Source of the DNA: Candidatus Bathyarchaeota archaeon
Lineage (GTDB): Archaea; Thermoproteota; Bathyarchaeia; Bathyarchaeales; Bathyarchaeaceae
Length of the DNA stretch: 31,486 bases
Direction: 5' to 3'
Assembly (NCBI GenBank): GCA_029883255.1
Contig: JAOUJL010000003.1
Coordinates: forward strand, 1-31,486
The notes under the pieces were generated by a model. The model was not told the origin of the DNA. It did no database searches and was given only the letters and a program-made list of their open reading frames with translations. Shown piece by piece: positions 1 to 8,346 of the stretch (positions are counted from its first letter, which is position 1; each line of letters opens with the position of its first letter). The position numbers were made by a program, and so were the translations under genes.

Positions 1-168
1 TTCAAACCTTACATCTACACTTATTTTTTCGGAAGAAGAGATTACGTATTGCCTACTTTTCAGAAAGCTCAGAAAAAAGATAAAGTCAAAGAGTTCTTTC
101 AAACTCTATACCTAAATCCATACTCACATTCAAGCGCGACATGGAAAATCGCGTTTTCCAAAATCTAA
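1..168 (+). CDS. C-terminal end of an unidentified protein (partial)
   Basis: Frame 1 is open from the window edge for 55 codons and ends at TAA 166-168. The peptide is rich in aromatic and basic residues (for example YIYTYFFGRRDYV) and ends ATWKIAFSKI. I do not recognise a family. The start lies outside the window, so length and function cannot be judged. A perfect 7-bp inverted repeat (142-148 with 154-160, loop TCGCG) falls in the last codons and could act as a terminator-like hairpin. An open frame of this length could occur by chance in AT-rich DNA, so confidence is low. Confidence 0.35.
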   Translation, partial: FKPYIYTYFFGRRDYVLPTFQKAQKKDKVKEFFQTLYLNPYSHSSATWKIAFSKI

Positions 169-698
169 GATTCTTTTTGTGCGCGCTGGATTCTAGATAT
201 CAGAGCTAGGAAATAAGAGATCAGACTTCCTAGAAGAGTTGTGAATCTCTTTTTCTACGAGGTCTAATCAGAATTGTTAAACATAAAATATGAAAAAGTT
301 ACAGCGGAACAAAAGTACTAGTTAGAATTGAAAAAAGTGAAGATAGATTTCATCAGTAACCATTTTCTATCATCACAGCCGGAATGTTCTGATCCCTGCT
401 CTTCTCATCATCTGAAGATGTAAGATGTCTCTTAGCGTAGCTAACTAAAAATCAGAGTCTACGCTTCTTTTAATTTTGGGAAAGCACAATATTAGAAGTC
501 AGGTTTTATACATAAAATCTTTTCGTTCTGACAGAGCCTCTGCAAATTCTAAAATGTAAGAGGTGTATAAAAGTTGTAGCTGAATCAGAGGAACTAGTCA
601 AGTCACGGAATTCCACCGTTGACAAATAGGTTGTTTAACAGAATGAGATTGGGGAAACGCTAATTATTCCCTATCTTAATTAGTACAATGGAAATAAG
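169..698. other. Intergenic region with one short repeat copy
   Basis: No convincing gene lies in these 530 bases; all frames are broken by frequent stops. It contains a GCGCGC run at 181-186 and one copy of the dispersed AGCCTCTG element (listed separately). The AT-rich stretch before 699 probably includes the promoter of the caspase-like gene, but I could not fix a single TATA box. Confidence 0.5.
534..557 (+). repeat. Short copy of dispersed AGCCTCTG element
   Basis: GAGCCTCTGCAAATTCT is followed by an A-rich stretch. Upstream, GTTCTGAC matches GTTCTGGG just before the 17817 copy. It lies 165 nt ahead of the start at 699, in the same orientation as the other copies. Confidence 0.45.
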
Positions 699-1634
699 AT
701 GAAGATAGAAGTTGTTTCAGTAGTCATTGTTGCATTATTCTTAACATCAATTGCCCACGCCGTCACAAGAATTTCTAATGTAAAAGACTTCTCCGTTGAG
801 GGTAACCTTGCCGAACTAACTTATAACGCAAGTGTGGATGGATGGGCTGTCTTGTTGGAGATGAACGAATTTCCTGAAGGAGGGTCCGACTTGCCTGTTG
901 AGTTTGTAAATTCCGAAAGAATGCAAACAGCTCTATTCAGCTTAGGCTGGCAAAGTGATCATATGCATATCGTACATGACAATCTCACTATCTCGGTTGT
1001 ACAGGAGGCAGTGGAATGGTTAGTTGATAACACAGAAAGTGATGATATCGCTCTGTTATACATATTCACACATGGAACATGGATGCGTAACGTTCTTCTG
1101 TGGAATGATTGGTTTCCTGCTGAATGGGAAAAACTCAATACGTCAAAAAAGATTCTCATGGTTGACACCTGTCTTGCAGGAGAATTTATTGAACCCATCG
1201 AAGATGATGCATCACCCCACATCTCGTTGGCTTGTTGCTCTGCATATGAGGTGGCTTGGGCCGGTCTTGAAGAAGAAGGGCTTCCGATAATTGGAAGTGT
1301 CTGGAACTACTATTTCACCAATGCATTGTGCAACTCGTCTGCAGATCTGGACAGCAATGGATTCGTCTCGATTGAGGAAGCCTTCGATTTTTCGACACCC
1401 CTAGTACAACGATACATGAATGAAACCGTCTTTGCAGTTCCAGAATTCCTAGAATCATATCATCACAGTGGCATTTACCCAGAAGATTATGATGCCTACC
1501 CTCACCCAGTAATGGATGACGAGTACCCAGATCAACTCGTGATACCAGAGTTTACATCATGGATTATTCTACCATTGTCTATGATGGCAACACTGTTAGC
1601 AGTAATTGTCTACAGAAGAAAACATTCTAAGTAA
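699..1634 (+). CDS. Secreted caspase-like (clan CD) protease-fold protein with EF-hand loop and PEF sorting tail
   Basis: The 311-aa protein has a signal peptide (about 1-21, cleavage near AHA). Its core resembles clan CD cysteine peptidases (caspase/legumain type): a hydrophobic strand ends in H125-G126 (YIFTHG) and a second ends in the D156-T-C158 box (LMVDTCLAG), so His125 and Cys158 would be the catalytic dyad. Residues 216-227 read as an EF-hand calcium loop (D216, D218, N220, G221, S224, E227). The C-terminus 282-311 has IPEF, a membrane span and a final RRK cluster, as in archaeal PEF-type sorting tails. The NosD-like protein at 3999 shares this tail. The ATG at 699 gives a clean signal peptide. 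A calcium-dependent cell-surface peptidase is likely; the substrate is unknown. Confidence 0.75.
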   Translation: MKIEVVSVVIVALFLTSIAHAVTRISNVKDFSVEGNLAELTYNASVDGWAVLLEMNEFPEGGSDLPVEFVNSERMQTALFSLGWQSDHMHIVHDNLTISVVQEAVEWLVDNTESDDIALLYIFTHGTWMRNVLLWNDWFPAEWEKLNTSKKILMVDTCLAGEFIEPIEDDASPHISLACCSAYEVAWAGLEEEGLPIIGSVWNYYFTNALCNSSADLDSNGFVSIEEAFDFSTPLVQRYMNETVFAVPEFLESYHHSGIYPEDYDAYPHPVMDDEYPDQLVIPEFTSWIILPLSMMATLLAVIVYRRKHSK

Positions 1635-1825
1635 CTGCATATAATATCCAGTTTTATATTTGGTATCGTAAGCTATAGTCTTCTTAGAAGCAAGATTAGC
1701 ATATAAGTATATGATATTAGAACAGTAAATACTAGATTCTGAAGTTTAAAGCTGGGAAATAGGAGATTTGATTACGAAGTATTAGTTCTAGATAAAGAGA
1801 GAAGTTTTGTTGTTCTTATTTTACA

Positions 1826-2935
1826 CTAAAGTAGTTTATTCTTGTAAAGAGCTTCTACTTCTTTCGCACTCAAGCCTCTGTTGTAAATCATCACTTCATC
1901 AATTACCCCTTCGAAGAATGTGTCTGATTCTGCTCCCCTCTTGTACACTCCAATTGAAGGACTATAGGAAGATCCAGGATCATAAAGATAAGAATCTGGA
2001 ATTTCCGTATTTTCACCAGCTAACTCTCCATCAACATAAATTCTTAGAGAAACACCTTTTATCCAAACACCAGTAAGATGGTGCCAGGTATTCGGTGTTA
2101 ACGGAGCAGAATATACATCATACCACGTACCCTGTATTTTTACACTGAAACTTGCCAAATCAGGATATCTTCCAAATACTGGTCCATCCCTCAATCTTTC
2201 ACCGTTATGCAGAAGGAATTCGCCATTATCTCCATGATAGAATACGTAACCTGATTGGTTGAATGGAGATTTTATACAAGCCATAACTGTGAGTGAATCT
2301 GGGCTTGACGAGTATAAAGTGGGTGTGCTGACATAATCGTCTATTCCATCAAAACCTAGAGCTTTACCATACTTTCCGTCTACCCACGAAGGTCCATTTA
2401 GTGTTCCGGTATTGTTGTTGACACTACTATCATGTATTGTTGTTCCGCTTCCTTCATCAAATTTCCAATAGGCGACCAACCCAGAAGGATAGATTCCTCG
2501 TTTCAAATCCACAGTTAGTGAAGCATTTATTGGTGGAGCATATGGTTCTACCATTACCAAAGCTGTAAGGTTTTGTTGTCCAAGAATAACAGTGTAGATT
2601 TCATTGCTGAACTTAACATAATTGTTTTGATACGTTGTGTTATCCAATGAAAAGTCCAATATCACAGAATAGTTTACAGAAGCATGATTTTCCAATGTTA
2701 TGTTAAATTCTTCAGTTTCACCTGGGTAAAGACTCAATTCAGTAGGATAGTATAATATTTCAAGAGGCTCCTTCACTTCAAAGTTCATAATCACTGTTTC
2801 CCAAACGTAATATGCTGATATTCCTCCAACTCCAGAAATCAAAAGAGTTGTAATAAACCACAACGGAATGACATGTTTACCAATCTTAATACTTCTCAAA
2901 GTGTTCCCTCTGGAGTTATCCAATAAGAGTATCAA
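1826..2935 (-). CDS. Membrane-anchored LamG/concanavalin-like domain protein
   Basis: 369 aa. A membrane segment at about 22-46 follows a short cytoplasmic stretch. Residues 52-145 are beta-rich and N-glycosylation-prone, like an Ig-like or NEW3 spacer. From about 151 the protein is a LamG/jelly-roll domain (LVAYWKFDEGSG, then ALGFDGIDDYV, and a closing FFEGVIDEVMIYNRGL), a fold that usually binds carbohydrate or ligand. Unlike its two surface neighbours it has no C-terminal PEF tail, so the N-terminal anchor holds it. The start is TTG; there is no in-frame ATG nearby and no clear ribosome binding site, so the first residues are uncertain. Confidence 0.75.
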   Translation of the reverse strand: MILLLDNSRGNTLRSIKIGKHVIPLWFITTLLISGVGGISAYYVWETVIMNFEVKEPLEILYYPTELSLYPGETEEFNITLENHASVNYSVILDFSLDNTTYQNNYVKFSNEIYTVILGQQNLTALVMVEPYAPPINASLTVDLKRGIYPSGLVAYWKFDEGSGTTIHDSSVNNNTGTLNGPSWVDGKYGKALGFDGIDDYVSTPTLYSSSPDSLTVMACIKSPFNQSGYVFYHGDNGEFLLHNGERLRDGPVFGRYPDLASFSVKIQGTWYDVYSAPLTPNTWHHLTGVWIKGVSLRIYVDGELAGENTEIPDSYLYDPGSSYSPSIGVYKRGAESDTFFEGVIDEVMIYNRGLSAKEVEALYKNKLL

Positions 2936-3240
2936 TAGTCATATTCTTCAAATAACATTTACGGAGAAATCTTCTATTGCTACTATTACTTAATATTCTA
3001 CATAGACCAATATTCTTGTGAAGTTTTCTTTCTATGAAGTCTATAGAATGTTTGTGATTTCGATACTGGAAGAATGAACCAGAGTGAGCAAATCTGGCTA
3101 TGTGTTGAACAAGTTCTTTTTCTGAAGGTTTCTATCAATTTTCACTCTCTAGACATGTTATTGCTGGTTTGAATTATGTAGAAAAAGAAATGCATTTGCT
3201 TGTTTCGTTGTATTTTTTATGTTTCCGGTATGTGTGAACC

Positions 3241-3296
3241 TTTATATCTTTGCTTAGGGTCTATAAAGTCTTGAGATATGACCTAAAAAGGACATA
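3241..3296 (+). promoter_or_regulatory. padR promoter with candidate PadR operator
   Basis: A TATA-like TTTATATC sits at 3241-3248. Some 30 nt further on, 3277-3296 forms an imperfect palindrome (TATGACC, six-base spacer, GGACATA; one mismatch). PadR regulators typically bind ATGT/ACAT inverted repeats and often control their own gene. The position at or just after the expected transcription start suits autorepression. The binding is inferred from family behaviour. Confidence 0.45.
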
Positions 3297-3359
3297 TTGC
3301 ATCTAGGTCCAACAGAAAAACTGTTGGACAAAACTACACAAAAAAGGGAGAAAACAGGT

Positions 3360-3740
3360 ATGATTAAGAACTCAAAAAAAGTTCAGGTCAAATTGACGAA
3401 AGGACTATTAGACCTCATAGTGCTACAGTTCTTGGACAATGAACCTATGCATGGATACAAGATAATAACAAGAATCCGTAGAAATTTTGGAGTATACTTT
3501 GGACCCAGCACCATTTATCCGCTCTTGAATACTTTGGAGAAGAAAGGATACGTGAAAAGTGAATGGGACATGCAAAATGACAGACCCCGAAAAGTGTTCA
3601 AACTAACAACTGACGGAAGAACTCTTCTAAACTTCACAGAAGACTCACTAGTCTTCATATGCGGGAAAATAGGCATGAAGCCAACAAACAACAGAATCCT
3701 AATGGCAGAGGTTCAACAGCCAACTATCCTCTCCCAATAA
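3360..3740 (+). CDS. PadR-family transcriptional regulator
   Basis: 126 aa from ATG 3360, preceded by GGGAG at a good distance. The frame is also open upstream to a TTG at 3297, but that would place the start within the palindrome and add an unrelated basic leader. The winged helix is clear: LLDLIVLQFL, then PMHGYKIITRI, FGPSTIYPLLNTLEKKGYV (recognition helix) and RPRKVFKLTTDG (wing). A short C-terminal helix (about 90-110) would dimerise it. PadR proteins are usually repressors of stress or transport genes; here the neighbours are surface proteins. The target beyond its own promoter is unknown. Confidence 0.85.
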   Translation: MIKNSKKVQVKLTKGLLDLIVLQFLDNEPMHGYKIITRIRRNFGVYFGPSTIYPLLNTLEKKGYVKSEWDMQNDRPRKVFKLTTDGRTLLNFTEDSLVFICGKIGMKPTNNRILMAEVQQPTILSQ

Positions 3741-3998
3741 GAATCCAACGGACAAAAACCACGTAGAAGCGACTCTATTTCAAACTACCAGTGAACTCGA
3801 TATTAGAAAAAAGGGAGTTAGAGTTTTTGTTCTAATTGTTCAAGTGCTTGGAATACTCGATCTCTTAATTCTTTGAAACTTGGGCTCCAATAATGCCTAA
3901 TGAAAATGTATTAAGGATCACAAGATTACCCATTATTCAATCGAAGATTCTTCCACAAGTCATAAAACTGAAGCAGAAGACATAATGTATGACGTGGT

Positions 3999-5861
3999 AT
4001 GAGAAGAAAACTTGTATTGGTAATAGGTTTGACGGTTGTTCTCATAGGCATGTTAGGTGTCACTATTAGAGTTCAGAGGGTTAAAGCAAGCGGAACCATT
4101 TACATTAGGGCCGACGGGAGTGTTGACCCTGATACAGCATCCATCTCAAGTGCTGACAATATTACCTACACCTTCACTGCTAACATTTACGATGAGATTG
4201 TTGTGGAGAGAGATAACATTGTGGTTGATGGAGCAGACTACACAGTTCAAGGAACAGGAAATGGAATCGGCATAGACTTGTCATTCAGAAGTAACGTGAC
4301 GATCAAGAACATAGAGATCAGAAAATTCGGCTACGGAATCTATCTCAACCATTCTGTAAGTAATAGCATAGTAGGAAGCATTTTGATGGCAAACGGGGGT
4401 GAGAGCATCCGCATTTATGAATCTTCAAACAACAACATAACCAGAAGCAACATAATGGCAAATGATGTCGATGGAATCGTTCTCTACGGGTCTTCAAACA
4501 ATACAATAGCCAACAACGATATAAGGAACAACTATGATGGCATACGTCTCTATGAATCTTCAAACAATATCATAGTCGGAAATATCCTTGGAAACAATTA
4601 TTATGGCATCTGGCTTTCTTCTTCTAATAATATCACAATTTCTGGAAACAACATAACAAACAACAGGTGTGGCATAGGGCTCTCTTCATCTAATAACAAC
4701 ACTATTTCTGGAAACACGTTTCTTAATGATGGTTTGTATGTTAAAATTTCTTATGGAAACGTGGTTACTGGTAACTTGGTGAATGGGAAACCGTTGGTTT
4801 ATCTTGAAGGTGTGTCAGACTACGTGGTTAAGGATGCTGGTCAGGTGATACTCGTCAACTGCAGTGGCATACGAGTAGAAAAACTCAACCTATCCAACAC
4901 AACCGTGGGCATTGAGCTCTGGGGAACAAACAACACCAGAATCTCTGGGAACGACGTAACAAACGATAGTGATGGGGTCAGAGTCGAATCTTCTTACAAT
5001 AACACGGTTTCTGGAAACTACGTAACGGGAAATAACTATGATGGCATACGTATCTCTGATTCTTCAAACAATATCATTTCTGGAAACAGTATAACAAACA
5101 ACGGAGTGAATGGAGTCATGCTCTCTGGTTCTTCTAACAACACTGTTACTGGAAATAATATAACCGAAAACAACTATGCCGGCATCTATCTCTATTCTTC
5201 TTCCGGAAATACCATTTATCACAATAACTTTGTAGACAACAACAGGCAAGTGTATGACCTGTCATGGCACCGACCTTTCCCGAATGTTCCTTTTCCGAAT
5301 GTTACCTTTTCAATCAATGTTTGGGATAATGGGTATCCTTCTGGTGGGAACTATTGGAGTGACTATATTGCTACAGCTAATGACACTTACTCTGGTCCAT
5401 TTCAAGACGAAACAGGTAGTGACGGAACAGGAGATACGGCATACACTATTGATGCAAACAATACCGATAACTATCCTTTGATGGGAATGTTCTCTGATTT
5501 CAATGCTACTTCAGAACATCATGTTCAAACCATCTGCAATTCTTCAATATCTGATTTTCAATTAAATGGCACTGCAATAAGCTTCAATGTTTCTGGTGAA
5601 AATGGCACTACTGGCTTCTGTAGAATTTGCATTCCAAGAGCCTTGGTGAATGAAACATATAAAGTGTTTGTTAATGGCACAGAAGTTCCACATACTTTGT
5701 TGCCATGCTCCAACAGCACACATAGTTACCTATACTTTATCTATGAACATTCAACACAAGAAGTAATAATAATACCCGAATTTCCATCATTCCGTATTCT
5801 ACCACCATTCATGATAGCAACACTACTAGCAGTCATAGTCTACAGAAGGCATACTGTCTAA
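3999..5861 (+). CDS. NosD-like right-handed beta-helix surface protein with PEF sorting tail
   Basis: 620 aa. A basic and hydrophobic signal peptide (1-30) is followed by a long right-handed parallel beta-helix (about 60-405) made of degenerate 22-24-residue coils with the pattern SSNNTISGNNITNN, as in NosD/CASH carbohydrate-binding proteins. A region with GGNYWSDY and DGTGDTAYTID (about 445-490), typical of archaeal NosD proteins, follows, then a beta-rich domain. The C-terminus (about 591-620) is IPEFPS, a membrane helix and YRR, nearly the same tail as the protein at 699. Probably exported and anchored at the cell surface, perhaps binding glycans. It need not be a copper protein: NosD here names only the fold family. 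Confidence 0.85.
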   Translation: MRRKLVLVIGLTVVLIGMLGVTIRVQRVKASGTIYIRADGSVDPDTASISSADNITYTFTANIYDEIVVERDNIVVDGADYTVQGTGNGIGIDLSFRSNVTIKNIEIRKFGYGIYLNHSVSNSIVGSILMANGGESIRIYESSNNNITRSNIMANDVDGIVLYGSSNNTIANNDIRNNYDGIRLYESSNNIIVGNILGNNYYGIWLSSSNNITISGNNITNNRCGIGLSSSNNNTISGNTFLNDGLYVKISYGNVVTGNLVNGKPLVYLEGVSDYVVKDAGQVILVNCSGIRVEKLNLSNTTVGIELWGTNNTRISGNDVTNDSDGVRVESSYNNTVSGNYVTGNNYDGIRISDSSNNIISGNSITNNGVNGVMLSGSSNNTVTGNNITENNYAGIYLYSSSGNTIYHNNFVDNNRQVYDLSWHRPFPNVPFPNVTFSINVWDNGYPSGGNYWSDYIATANDTYSGPFQDETGSDGTGDTAYTIDANNTDNYPLMGMFSDFNATSEHHVQTICNSSISDFQLNGTAISFNVSGENGTTGFCRICIPRALVNETYKVFVNGTEVPHTLLPCSNSTHSYLYFIYEHSTQEVIIIPEFPSFRILPPFMIATLLAVIVYRRHTV

Positions 5862-5869
5862 CCGTTTAA

Positions 5870-5883
5870 TTCTCTTTAGAGAA
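5870..5883 (+). terminator. Possible terminator hairpin after the NosD-like gene
   Basis: TTCTCTTTAGAGAA is a 6-bp inverted repeat 8 nt after the stop codon. It is short and followed by only moderately T-rich DNA, so it may be chance. Confidence 0.25.
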
Positions 5884-5942
5884 ATCTACGCTAAGACCGA
5901 AAGTTTTAGAGGGGAAATAAGCATACAAAGAGGTGATAATGC

Positions 5943-6272
5943 ATGACAAGTGAAGACTGGAAGCAAGAGCCTTATGCAAAGAGTTGGCTAAGTAAGGTAA
6001 GCAAGAGAACACAAGAGAATTACTCTGCTACTTTTCCAAAATGGTTAGCCTACATCAAAATGAGCCCAACTGAACAAATTGAGAAAAGAGTTAGAGACCT
6101 ACAAAGTGGAGACCTTAGAGAAAGGTGTTGGTTTGAAGACAAAGTTATTGAATACAAAAATTTCCTTGCTACTCAAGGATATAGAGCCGTGACTGTGCAT
6201 TCCTATCTAATATCAGTTCAGAGTTTCTTCAGTAAAACCGACTTAAACTTCAATTCAGTAGAGGAGACTTGA
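5943..6272 (+). CDS. Tyrosine recombinase, N-terminal core-binding part (split gene)
   Basis: 109 aa starting at ATG 5943, 5 nt after a strong Shine-Dalgarno (GAGGTGAT, 5930-5937). It is a helical SAM-like core-binding domain: YAKSWLSKVSKRTQENY, then a helix pair ending YRAVTVHSYLISVQSFFSK. It stops at TGA 6270-6272, which overlaps the TTG start of the catalytic half by 4 nt. The downstream frame is open back to 6236 and encodes FSRGDL just before that TTG, which would continue this domain smoothly. A one-base shift between 6236 and 6269 therefore probably split one integrase. Translational coupling or programmed frameshifting are alternatives. Confidence 0.75.
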   Translation: MTSEDWKQEPYAKSWLSKVSKRTQENYSATFPKWLAYIKMSPTEQIEKRVRDLQSGDLRERCWFEDKVIEYKNFLATQGYRAVTVHSYLISVQSFFSKTDLNFNSVEET

Positions 6273-7102
6273 CAGTTGAAGTCAACCAAAAAGTAATAGA
6301 ACAAAAATGGATACCGACAAATATCGAAGTAAGAGTGATGTATTCGCAAGCCAATGCTAGGGATAGAGGTTTATTATTGGTTCTTTATCAATCGGGGTTC
6401 TCGGAAATAGATGCAGCTTCATTAAACATTGAAGACTTGAACGACATCTACTGTCATGAAGGTCACTTATTCATTCAAAAGAGAAGAGAGAAGACAAACA
6501 TTATACAAGCCACTTGCATCTCAACAGAAGCAATTCACGACATTAGAGCGATGCTCAGAGAAAGAGACAACCCAGAGAAAGGAGCTTTGTTCGTCAGCCA
6601 GAAGGGACAAAGATTATCGGTAAGATTCATTAATGGAGCGATGAAACGATTAGCCAAGACAGCTTATCCAGACAAAAAGTTCAAAACTAAATCTCTACGG
6701 TCTGCTTATAATTCAGCATTGTTAAGAGCCAACATTCAACCGCAAGAACTTAAAGACCTACTGATGGGACACAAAAGAGCTGGAGCAAGAAGCCACTATG
6801 CCTATGATAAGATTACAATACTGGAAGCTTACGAGAAAGCCTTCCAATATCTAAGCATCAATAGTGGCACTCAAGCAAGAAAAGACATAGAAAGAATTGA
6901 AAACAGCCTCATCACCTTAACTCAAACCATAGCCAAACAACAAACAAGAATCAATGAGCTACAAACAAAACTAGAATCTCTATTCAATGCACTAAGAGAA
7001 GGACCATTTCTATTAATGAAAACCGAGACACCAGACGGGAAAGAAACCTACACACTAGTAAAATCCGAAAAACTACACCGTAAACCCGAAAATATCCCCT
7101 AA
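6269..7102 (+). CDS. Tyrosine recombinase, catalytic part, with altered active-site residues
   Basis: 277 aa, in frame from TTG 6269. The integrase catalytic fold is recognisable: LLLVLYQSGFSEIDAASL (box I), K75 in the beta-hairpin, KSLRSAYNSALLRA (H-x-x-R box), LLMGHKRAGARSHYAY (second His and the Tyr). R144, H168 and Y177 are present. The first catalytic Arg position reads Ser44, and the His of the H-x-x-R box reads Lys141. A C-terminal coiled coil (about 200-245) may mediate oligomers. It may be a divergent archaeal integrase family or a decaying enzyme. It could mark the left end of an integrated element extending to about 20950. Confidence 0.75.
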   Translation: MTVEVNQKVIEQKWIPTNIEVRVMYSQANARDRGLLLVLYQSGFSEIDAASLNIEDLNDIYCHEGHLFIQKRREKTNIIQATCISTEAIHDIRAMLRERDNPEKGALFVSQKGQRLSVRFINGAMKRLAKTAYPDKKFKTKSLRSAYNSALLRANIQPQELKDLLMGHKRAGARSHYAYDKITILEAYEKAFQYLSINSGTQARKDIERIENSLITLTQTIAKQQTRINELQTKLESLFNALREGPFLLMKTETPDGKETYTLVKSEKLHRKPENIP

Positions 7103-7158
7103 AACTTCCCTCTTCCCCATTTTTTTAAACAATTGATTAAACCATCTCAAACAAAAAA

Positions 7159-7191
7159 AGGGAAAGGTAAGTGTTCTACCAAACTTTCCCT
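7159..7191 (+). terminator. 8-bp stem hairpin after the integrase
   Basis: AGGGAAAG (7159-7166) pairs perfectly with CTTTCCCT (7184-7191) around a 17-nt loop whose ends (GT/AC) can extend the stem. It lies 57 nt after the integrase stop and is followed by T- and C-rich DNA. It could be a transcription terminator or part of an attachment site. Confidence 0.45.
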
Positions 7192-7230
7192 AATTGTTGC
7201 TCTCTCTTTTAGAGTTCGTTTGTGAGCCAC

Positions 7231-7290
7231 CCAATCCTCTGAGTTAGTTTCTCTGAGATAACCCTCTGAAAATTCTTAATTATTGTGAAA
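7231..7290 (+). repeat. Copy of dispersed AGCCTCTG element
   Basis: The core CCCTCTGAAAATTCT is followed by TAATTATTGTGAAA. The upstream 30 nt also align with the copies at 17817 and 19484 (CTCTGAG, AGTTTCTCTGAGA). It ends 96 nt before the VOC gene. Confidence 0.6.
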
Positions 7291-7386
7291 AATGCGGAAG
7301 AGTTATAGCTAACCCGTGATGTAACTTTGGAAAGTCTTTTATCAGTTAATATAGAAGTAGTTGAACTGAGGAAGAGGTAGTGCCAA

Positions 7387-7740
7387 TTGATTAAGAGGGT
7401 CAACTGGCTTGATATAAAGGTGACTGACATGAAAAGGGCTATAGGTTTCTATCGTGATGTTCTCAGCTTGAAGATAAAGAATGAATGGTCTAACTACGTA
7501 ATTTTTGATTTGGCGGGAACAGCAACTCTTGCGATTACGCTTGGCGGAAAGAAAGGACGAAAAGAAGGTGCACCAAACATCTATCTGGCTGTGAATAACG
7601 TTGACGAGGAATACGAAAAACTGAAAGCAAAAGGCGTTAATTTCATTGAACCACCAAAGAAACAATACTGGGGTGGCTATACCGCTTTGTTTGCTGACCC
7701 AGACGAAAACCTATTCTACTTAACACAGACAGAAGACTAG
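7387..7740 (+). CDS. VOC (glyoxalase/bleomycin-resistance fold) family protein
   Basis: 117 aa, one vicinal-oxygen-chelate domain of two beta-alpha-beta-beta-beta modules: INWLD-like first strand (RVNWLDIKVTD), MKRAIGFYRDVLSLK helix, then VNNVDEEYEKLKAKGVNF and the closing FADPDENLFYLTQ. The usual first-strand His and last-strand Glu metal ligands appear to be Trp/Leu and Gln here, so metal binding is doubtful and it may bind rather than convert a small molecule. The start is TTG 7387, with GAGG-type purines about 10 nt upstream; a nearby GTG is out of frame. No operon partner. Substrate unknown. Confidence 0.75.
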   Translation: MIKRVNWLDIKVTDMKRAIGFYRDVLSLKIKNEWSNYVIFDLAGTATLAITLGGKKGRKEGAPNIYLAVNNVDEEYEKLKAKGVNFIEPPKKQYWGGYTALFADPDENLFYLTQTED

Positions 7741-7969
7741 CCATTTGTCCTAAGTCGTTGCTCTCTTCTCTTACATTCTCTTATCTTCCCAAATAAGTCA
7801 GTTAGATACTGTTCAAGAAATATCAGAAAAGTTATAGCAGAACCAAATGAAAACAGCACATTTACAGAATCAATAAAGACATACTAGACCAAGGCAGTCT
7901 CCTAAAAGAAGGAGTAACCATTTCAAAAGACTAAACATCCCATAACGTGAGTTCAACGTTTTAGCCTAA

Positions 7970-8180
7970 GGATATGTGCATTTTCAATAGCCTCCGTGTC
8001 GAATTTTCAATGTCTGAAAGATAAGGTCATTAGAGGAAAACTTTCTGATATAATATCAAATACAAGGTGTTATCAGCAGATAACACGGAAAAACACGCGC
8101 GCGCTGGACCCCTTATATGAAACCGTCCTTGTTTTATTTTTCAGTTATCAAGAGACGTTAATTAATGTGATACATAAGCA
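7970..8180 (+). repeat. Long intergenic repeat, copy A, with two hairpins
   Basis: Aligns by eye with 12854-13122. Shared blocks in order: GGATATGT; AATAGCCT, GTGTC, AATT, TCTGA; a small inverted repeat (TGATATAATATCA, 8046-8058); a perfect 8-bp hairpin (GTGTTATC 8067-8074 with GATAACAC 8079-8086, loop AGCA) then GGAAAA; TGGACCCCTT, ATGAAACCGT; GACGTTAA and ATAAG. Copy A has CGCGCGCGC (8096-8104) where copy B carries a 60-odd-nt insertion. No coding potential; either a structured RNA or a non-autonomous mobile element. Confidence 0.65.
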
Positions 8181-8320
8181 ATGATGTTTATTCAAGGTTA
8201 AATGAAGGACTGGCAACGACGGCGAACGACTCGTTTTGTGCTTCTTTGGACATGTCGCAAAACCGAAAAGTTAGAGAAGTTAAACTATGTTTTATATGTA
8301 ACAATTTTCGGTAACCCAAG

Positions 8321-8346
8321 TGTCAACATGCGAAACATGTTCGACA
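8321..8346 (+). other. Bulged hairpin
   Basis: TGTCAACATG (8321-8330), loop CGAAA, then CATGTT-C-GACA (8336-8346): 10 paired bases with one bulged C. It lies in the gene-free stretch and is not seen in the other repeat copies. It could be a structured RNA fragment or a protein-binding palindrome. Confidence 0.4.
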
